NCBI GenBank assembly: GCA_035378985.1
Contig: DAOSUR010000002.1
Span: forward strand, 124,001-188,000
Length of the DNA stretch: 64,000 bases
Source: Anaerohalosphaeraceae bacterium
GTDB lineage: Bacteria > Planctomycetota > Phycisphaerae > Sedimentisphaerales > Anaerohalosphaeraceae
Reading direction: 5' to 3'
This document shows, one piece after another, positions 60,501 through 64,000 of the stretch. How positions within the stretch are numbered: position 1 is the stretch's first letter; each line of letters opens with the position of its first letter. The translations under genes were made by a program, and so were the position numbers. The notes under the pieces are model-generated. The model worked only from the letters and a program-made list of their open reading frames with translations, ran no database searches and was not told the origin of the DNA.

Positions 60501-60622
60501 CCGTCTCCGACTTTACACTGGATTGTGCGATTGATATGGAAGATTTGGTCTATCTGGCGGAGGAATGGCTTGCGTGCACAGTGCCCGGTCAAGACGGATG
60601 TGAGAATCGAAGCGGACAATAG
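57557..60622 (+). CDS. Secreted GH43-like enzyme with two LamG modules, Calx-beta-like domain and half-dockerin
   Basis: A 1021-residue exported enzyme. Signal peptide: LWIAMLWIGLAASAGLQAAA. The GH43-like catalytic domain (24-300) has all three expected acids: ISDVGPADPAVLYYEGIYYL (base Asp), GFIDAHLFQDEDGSLYLYFS (pKa Asp) and WGSVTEGPWMLKHNGIYYLV (acid Glu). Two LamG modules follow (312-585 and 590-855), both related to those in the two preceding genes. A Calx-beta-like domain (861-975; GIVAEPADLTIPENGGQGSL, VDDNELENDRQEIAL) and a half-dockerin (LDCAIDMEDLVYLAEEWLAC, 985-1010) complete it. GH43 suggests an arabino- or xylo-type substrate, unproven. The ATG at 57557 has GGAG eight bases before it; the frame is open 26 codons upstream. 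Confidence 0.85.
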   Translation: MRKSRKKLWIAMLWIGLAASAGLQAAATYTNPIISDVGPADPAVLYYEGIYYLYPTGDNVSYHVYTSYDLVHWSKGPKVFEPGGVNVWASDVFYNQADGKFYLYYTQDSKIGVASADKPTGPFVNQGILLNGFIDAHLFQDEDGSLYLYFSDVGHIYVQPMSSPTQLTGSRQMILQPSQSWEMQWGSVTEGPWMLKHNGIYYLVYSGSGADSPYYAVGYATATNPMGPFTKYAGNPIVSSGSGVYGPGHGAIVKDARGNLWHIYHQKTDTEISWNRFICLDPMWFDGQGILHGTATRGVPQPAPAVAENAGAAAYWRFEDGTAGSFVVHTASDGVYAPDILDVTGRGNHLSVWSTGGGGGYAYRSEVGVTPIPQTGAANTLSVKNTGGGPAMWCSADELQTMTPAAFTVEAIFKLENGGYRTIVGRDSYGTNTGTPALSALYFQATPNNRLAIKFCDVSGVWHQAVSATNAFASFDYSTNPDGAGVPWYAMAGVSDGQTLSLYLMQLGVDTAYRLIAQTNIAASGSPNTSLTAGAGDGADWDAGDWSVGRGLYNGGHTDRAYGYIDEVRISQAALAPEDFLCSRRGMPGVMAYWRFEEGPADARVPHGGLSDGAFYPAVLDASGNGNHLSCWSDTFAGHVYRTDVPASPVPQIQQTNQFSLQNEDSLPGLFTSSAGRTDVVLDLETWEPFAFTIEASFKPGGSGYRTIVGRDGRDVATINSSLASLYFQILPTDAVAIKFADVSGYWHEAVSASGVIRYDGRWYHMAAVCDGQRLRLYLNDVSSGLGYQLVAETNLAASGSPDTRLVADDSVGTDWHGGGWSVARGLYNGGHTDRFFGLIDEVRICSRALDVSEFLFYEVKYAGIVAEPADLTIPENGGQGSLFFSLKNPPAGTVTVHLAEQQQRGQVLLDRTSLTFTPLDWNMPQAVLVTAVDDNELENDRQEIALSVTVESASDPEYDGLEVEPVVVTVLDNECGALGYAVSDFTLDCAIDMEDLVYLAEEWLACTVPGQDGCENRSGQ

Positions 60623-60664
60623 ACAATAAACCCACCTGAAGGTGAAGATGGGAAAGGATAAGGT

Positions 60665-62998
60665 ATGAAATGTTTTCGGAATGCCTGGATGACGGTGATT
60701 GTGCTGACGGCTCTTTTGGGGACAACAGGATACGGATGGACGCTCAAGCAGGCCCCGCTGATGACTCCGTGGGCCCAACAGGTGAATCCGGATGCTGTTT
60801 TGCCGGAGTATCCGCGTCCGCAGATGGTTCGTTCGGACTGGCTGAATCTGAACGGGCTCTGGCAGTATCAGCCGGGCAATGCAGGAGACCCGGTGCCGAC
60901 GGGACAGACACTGTCGGGAGAGATTCTGGTTCCGTTTCCGGTGGAGTCAGCGATATCCGGAGTGATGGAGCATCATGAGCGGCTGTGGTATCGGCGGACA
61001 TTTGAAGTACCGTCCGGCTGGCAGGGCCGACGGATTCTGCTGCATTTTGATGCAGTGGACTGGGAGGCGGAGGTGTATGTCAACGGTACCTCTGTTGGGA
61101 TTCATAAGGGCGGATATGATCCGTTTACTTTCGATATTACTTCGTATCTGACCGGCAACGGACCGCAGGAGGTGATTGTGCGGGTGTATGACCCGACGAA
61201 CAGCCAGGCGATTGCCTGCGGCAAGCAGGATTTGAATCCGAGCGGCATCTGGTACACGGCAGTCACGGGCATCTGGCAGACGGTCTGGCTGGAGCCGGTG
61301 CCCGAAGTGTCGATTGAACGCATCAAGATTGTGCCGGATGTGGACAATGGGCTGGTGCGGGTAAAGGCGATTGTTAGCGGCTCCGCGCAGGGGCTGACCG
61401 TGGAAGCTGTTGCCTATCAGGGAACGGAGAAAGCCGGCCAGGTGAGCGGGGCGGCGGGTGAAGACCTGAAGCTGCGGCTGCGAAATGTGCGGCTGTGGTC
61501 GCCGGACGACCCGTATCTGTATGACCTGAAGGTGCGGATTAAACAGGGGTCCCAAGTGCTCGACGAGGTGCAGAGTTATTTTGGAATGCGCAAGGTCGGG
61601 ATTGGCATGGTCAACGGAGTCCAGCGGCTGCTGCTGAACGGAAAGTTTGTTTTTCAGATTGGACCGCTGGACCAGGGCTGGTGGCCGGACGGGCTCTATA
61701 CGGCTCCGACGGACGAAGCGCTGAAGTGGGATTTGGATATGATTAAGGCGTTCGGATTCAATATGGTGCGAAAGCATGTAAAGATTGAGCCGGCGCGGTG
61801 GTATTACTGGGCGGACAAGCTGGGGCTTCTGGTTTGGCAGGATATGCCGAGCATGCGAAGCGATTCATCGGCGGCGCAGCGGACCCAGTTTGAGTGGGAA
61901 CTGGAGCAGATGGTCGAGGAGCTGGGCAACCATCCGTCGATTATTATGTGGATTGTGTTCAACGAGGGATGGGGCCAGTATGATACAGTGCGTCTGACGC
62001 AGAAAGTGATGGAACAGGACCCGTCGCGGCTGGTTTCATGTGCCAGCGGCTGGACGGATTATCCAGTCGGGCATCTGATTGACAAGCACAGCTATCCGGC
62101 GCCCGGCGGTGTGGCTCCCACGGAAACCCGAGCCAGTGTCTGCGGGGAATTCGGAGGCATTGGAATGCGGGTGGACGGGCATATGTGGAATCCGAATTCG
62201 TGGGGCTACACGATGGTCAATACGGGCCAGGAGCTGGCACAGCTGTATGATGCGTATATTCAGCAGCTGGCCGGTCTGCGGGATGAACTGGGGCTCAGTG
62301 CCGGGGTTTATACGCAGATTACGGATGTCGAGGTGGAAATCAACGGGCTGATTACCTATGACAGAAAAGTGATAAAAGCCGATGTGTCGGCGATTCGACA
62401 GTCCAATGCAATGAATCGCTCCTTTGAAGGGGTTGTTCCTACGTCGGAAAAAACGGCTCAGATGTGGCGTTATACAACGAGTCAGCCGAATTCCGGCTGG
62501 ATGAATGAAGGATACAATGATTCCGGCTGGTCGGAAGGCCCTGGAGGATTCGGGACGACGGGTACACCGGGTGCCGTGGTGGGGACGGTGTGGAGTACAT
62601 CGGATATCTGGATTCGGCGGACGTTTACGCTGCCTTCGCTGACATCGGAGCAGATGGATCGCCTCGTGCTTCGGATTCATCACGATGAAGATGCCGAGGT
62701 GTATCTGAACGGCGTTTTGGCGGCTGCGGTGACCAATTATACGACCAGTTATGTCTATCTTCCGATATCCAAGGCGGCTCGAGCGGCCCTGCGGGCAGGC
62801 CAATCTAATCTGATTGCCGTGCATTGTCATCAGACGACAGGCGGGCAGTTTATTGATGTCGGTCTGGCCCTCGAGACCGTGCAGGCAACGGATGCCTGCG
62901 GACAGTGGGGGTATCCGTATGCGGACCTGAATCAGGACTGCCGGGTGGATTTCAGGGATTTGGCGATGCTGGCCTCCGAATGGTCCGGAATGCTGTGA
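60665..62998 (+). CDS. Secreted glycoside hydrolase family 2 enzyme with half-dockerin
   Basis: A 777-residue exported GH2 protein (beta-galactosidase/glucuronidase/mannosidase clan). Signal: WMTVIVLTALLGTTGYG. The N-terminal sugar-binding domain (50-190) has WLNLNGLWQYQPGN and LWYRRTFEVPSGWQGRRILL. The Ig-like domain (200-300) ends NVRLWSPDDPYLYDL. The TIM barrel (305-570) has FNMVRKHVKIEPARWYYWAD, LLVWQDMPSM, the acid/base Glu in IVFNEGWGQYD (near 433) and a likely nucleophile in VCGEFGGIG (near 493). A second jelly-roll (585-740; GWSEGPGGFGTTG, LVLRIHHDEDAEVYLNG) and the half-dockerin LNQDCRVDFRDLAMLASEW follow. Exact sugar specificity is unknown. GGAAAGGATAAGGT precedes the ATG. Confidence 0.9.
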   Translation: MKCFRNAWMTVIVLTALLGTTGYGWTLKQAPLMTPWAQQVNPDAVLPEYPRPQMVRSDWLNLNGLWQYQPGNAGDPVPTGQTLSGEILVPFPVESAISGVMEHHERLWYRRTFEVPSGWQGRRILLHFDAVDWEAEVYVNGTSVGIHKGGYDPFTFDITSYLTGNGPQEVIVRVYDPTNSQAIACGKQDLNPSGIWYTAVTGIWQTVWLEPVPEVSIERIKIVPDVDNGLVRVKAIVSGSAQGLTVEAVAYQGTEKAGQVSGAAGEDLKLRLRNVRLWSPDDPYLYDLKVRIKQGSQVLDEVQSYFGMRKVGIGMVNGVQRLLLNGKFVFQIGPLDQGWWPDGLYTAPTDEALKWDLDMIKAFGFNMVRKHVKIEPARWYYWADKLGLLVWQDMPSMRSDSSAAQRTQFEWELEQMVEELGNHPSIIMWIVFNEGWGQYDTVRLTQKVMEQDPSRLVSCASGWTDYPVGHLIDKHSYPAPGGVAPTETRASVCGEFGGIGMRVDGHMWNPNSWGYTMVNTGQELAQLYDAYIQQLAGLRDELGLSAGVYTQITDVEVEINGLITYDRKVIKADVSAIRQSNAMNRSFEGVVPTSEKTAQMWRYTTSQPNSGWMNEGYNDSGWSEGPGGFGTTGTPGAVVGTVWSTSDIWIRRTFTLPSLTSEQMDRLVLRIHHDEDAEVYLNGVLAAAVTNYTTSYVYLPISKAARAALRAGQSNLIAVHCHQTTGGQFIDVGLALETVQATDACGQWGYPYADLNQDCRVDFRDLAMLASEWSGML

Positions 62999-63051
62999 GA
63001 AAACGTATGAGAGCTTGGATAGAAAACGACAGACAGATTATGGAGATGAGA

Positions 63052-64000
63052 ATGGTTCGAATGAGTACGGCGAAAGAGAAGGGAGTCGGTTTTGGAGTTG
63101 TTTCAGCGTTTTGTGTACTTGGGCTGTTTGCCTCTGCGTGGGGGCTGCCGGCCTCGTCCCTGGTGCGTCCGCCTTCGGTGCCGCTGGCGGTTTGTGATCC
63201 GTATTTCAGCATTTGGTCGGCTTCGGACACGCTCTACGGGGATGTGACCCGGCACTGGACGGGGCGGCCTCATCCGCTCACTTCGCTGGTGCGGATTGAC
63301 GGGACGACGTACCGGCTGATGAGCAAAGAGCCGGCGGACTTTCCGGTGCTTCAGCAGACCGGCCTTTCGGTGCTGCCCACTCGAACGCTTTATACCTTTG
63401 AAGGGGCCGGCGTTCGTCTTCAGATGGAGTTTCTGCAGGCGGCCCTGCCGGATAATATTGACCTGATGAGCCGGCCCGTGGTCTATCTGACATGGCGATG
63501 TTCCGCATTAGACGGGAAGAATCACGCGGTCAGTGTATACCTGGATGCCGGGATGGAACTGGTGGTTAATGAGCCCTCCCAGGAGGTTGTCTGGGAGACG
63601 CCTTCGATAGAAGGCTTGAAGGTCTTAAAAGCCGGCACGAAACAGCAGAATGTGCTCGGACGCAAAGGCGATGATGTGCGGATTGACTGGGGATATTTCT
63701 ATCTGGCGGCATCCGAAAAGCAGCCGGTGCAGACCGCTATTGCCAAGGCAGAGGACTGCCGCAGGGAATTTACGGACAAGGGGGCGATGCCGACCCAGAT
63801 GGACCGGCAGATGCCGCGGGCTGTTCGAGACAATGCACCGGTGATGGCAATGGAGTTTGATTTGGGCAAGGTCGGCGGCGACGGCAAAAGCTGTCGGGCT
63901 ATTCTGGCCTATGATGATATTGAATCGATTCTGTATTTCGGCAAGCGGCTGCCGGCCTACTGGAAGCGGAACGGCAAGACCATCCAGACACTTCTGAGCG
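63052..64000 (+). CDS. Exported glutaminase-A-like family protein (DUF5127/DUF4965 type), N-terminal part
   Basis: About 316 residues are visible; the frame runs off the window edge. After a signal (VVSAFCVLGLFASAWGLPAS), the segment VPLAVCDPYFSIWSASDTLY, VTRHWTGRPHPLTSLVRIDG and TYRLMSKEPADFPVLQQTGL is typical of the N-terminal region of secreted fungal-GtaA-like proteins common in Bacteroidetes and planctomycetes; further on are DLMSRPVVYLTW and YFYLAASEKQP. Such proteins are often annotated as glutaminases, but many lie in polysaccharide loci and their true substrate is uncertain. Four in-frame ATGs precede (63007, 63040, 63046, 63052); the last has GGAG at good spacing. It lies 54 bases after the GH2 stop. 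Confidence 0.75.
   Translation, partial: MVRMSTAKEKGVGFGVVSAFCVLGLFASAWGLPASSLVRPPSVPLAVCDPYFSIWSASDTLYGDVTRHWTGRPHPLTSLVRIDGTTYRLMSKEPADFPVLQQTGLSVLPTRTLYTFEGAGVRLQMEFLQAALPDNIDLMSRPVVYLTWRCSALDGKNHAVSVYLDAGMELVVNEPSQEVVWETPSIEGLKVLKAGTKQQNVLGRKGDDVRIDWGYFYLAASEKQPVQTAIAKAEDCRREFTDKGAMPTQMDRQMPRAVRDNAPVMAMEFDLGKVGGDGKSCRAILAYDDIESILYFGKRLPAYWKRNGKTIQTLLS

Noticed and set aside
1..64000. CRISPR arrays, insertion sequences, prophage genes, rRNA, tmRNA
   Set aside because: No regularly spaced repeats, transposase or integrase motifs, phage structural genes or rRNA/tmRNA signatures were seen on either strand.

Overview
The window looks like chromosomal DNA of a diderm, anaerobic, polysaccharide-degrading planctomycete, most likely class Phycisphaerae (Sedimentisphaerales-like). 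This is inferred from gene content, not from a marker search. Pointers are: several ECF sigma factor / FecR-type anti-sigma pairs, many secreted LamG proteins, PEP-CTERM proteins, a prepilin-like protein with the H-X9-DG motif, a sulfatase with an oxygen-independent maturase, diaminopimelate made through DapL, and a BamD/LptE pair implying an outer membrane with LPS.

Layout. 1-333: truncated accA (minus). 541-9781: one tight plus-strand run, probably an operon: tyrA, purL (with tandem PurS-like domains), purQ, dapL, a folK/deoxynucleoside-kinase fusion, panC, panD, lgt. 9789-10958: bioF-like aminotransferase (minus). 11311-15476: ilvB-ilvN-ilvC plus a lipoprotein (minus), with a good promoter at 15806-15833 and a leader holding a 29-codon ORF. 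15957-19579: bamD-like, lptE-like and ftsH. 19602-26309: a secreted beta-rich protein, hsp20, htrA/degP, dnaA (minus) and ftsY. 26424-26494: tRNA-Gly(CCC). 26496-30974: a GH43-like enzyme, a lipoprotein-type PIMT and a remarkable MetF-MetV-pterin methyltransferase fusion. 30975-31601: an AT-rich gap with paired DnaA-box-like sites. 31602-35488: DUF4870, smpB, DUF1844, a methyltransferase, trpC and a TauE/SafE permease.

From 35681 to the end the window is a glycan-oriented accessory region. It holds three ECF sigma/FecR pairs whose anti-sigma partners end in LamG or NPCBM-like lectin domains. Around them are secreted LamG/Ig proteins, a BNR-type propeller, two PEP-CTERM proteins, a sulfatase plus anSME maturase, a GH43-LamG-LamG enzyme, a GH2 enzyme and a truncated glutaminase-family protein. 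Six of the secreted proteins end in a short Cys-containing, EF-hand-like half-dockerin. Two others end in PEP-CTERM and share a conserved upstream leader.

Working model (inference): membrane anti-sigma factors carrying lectin domains sense extracellular glycans and release their ECF sigma factors. These drive secreted polysaccharide-binding and -degrading proteins, which are sorted by either the half-dockerin or the PEP-CTERM tail. Strand composition also changes near 11 kb: to the right the plus strand is G-rich whichever strand carries the genes, to the left it is not. No CRISPR array, insertion sequence or rRNA was seen.
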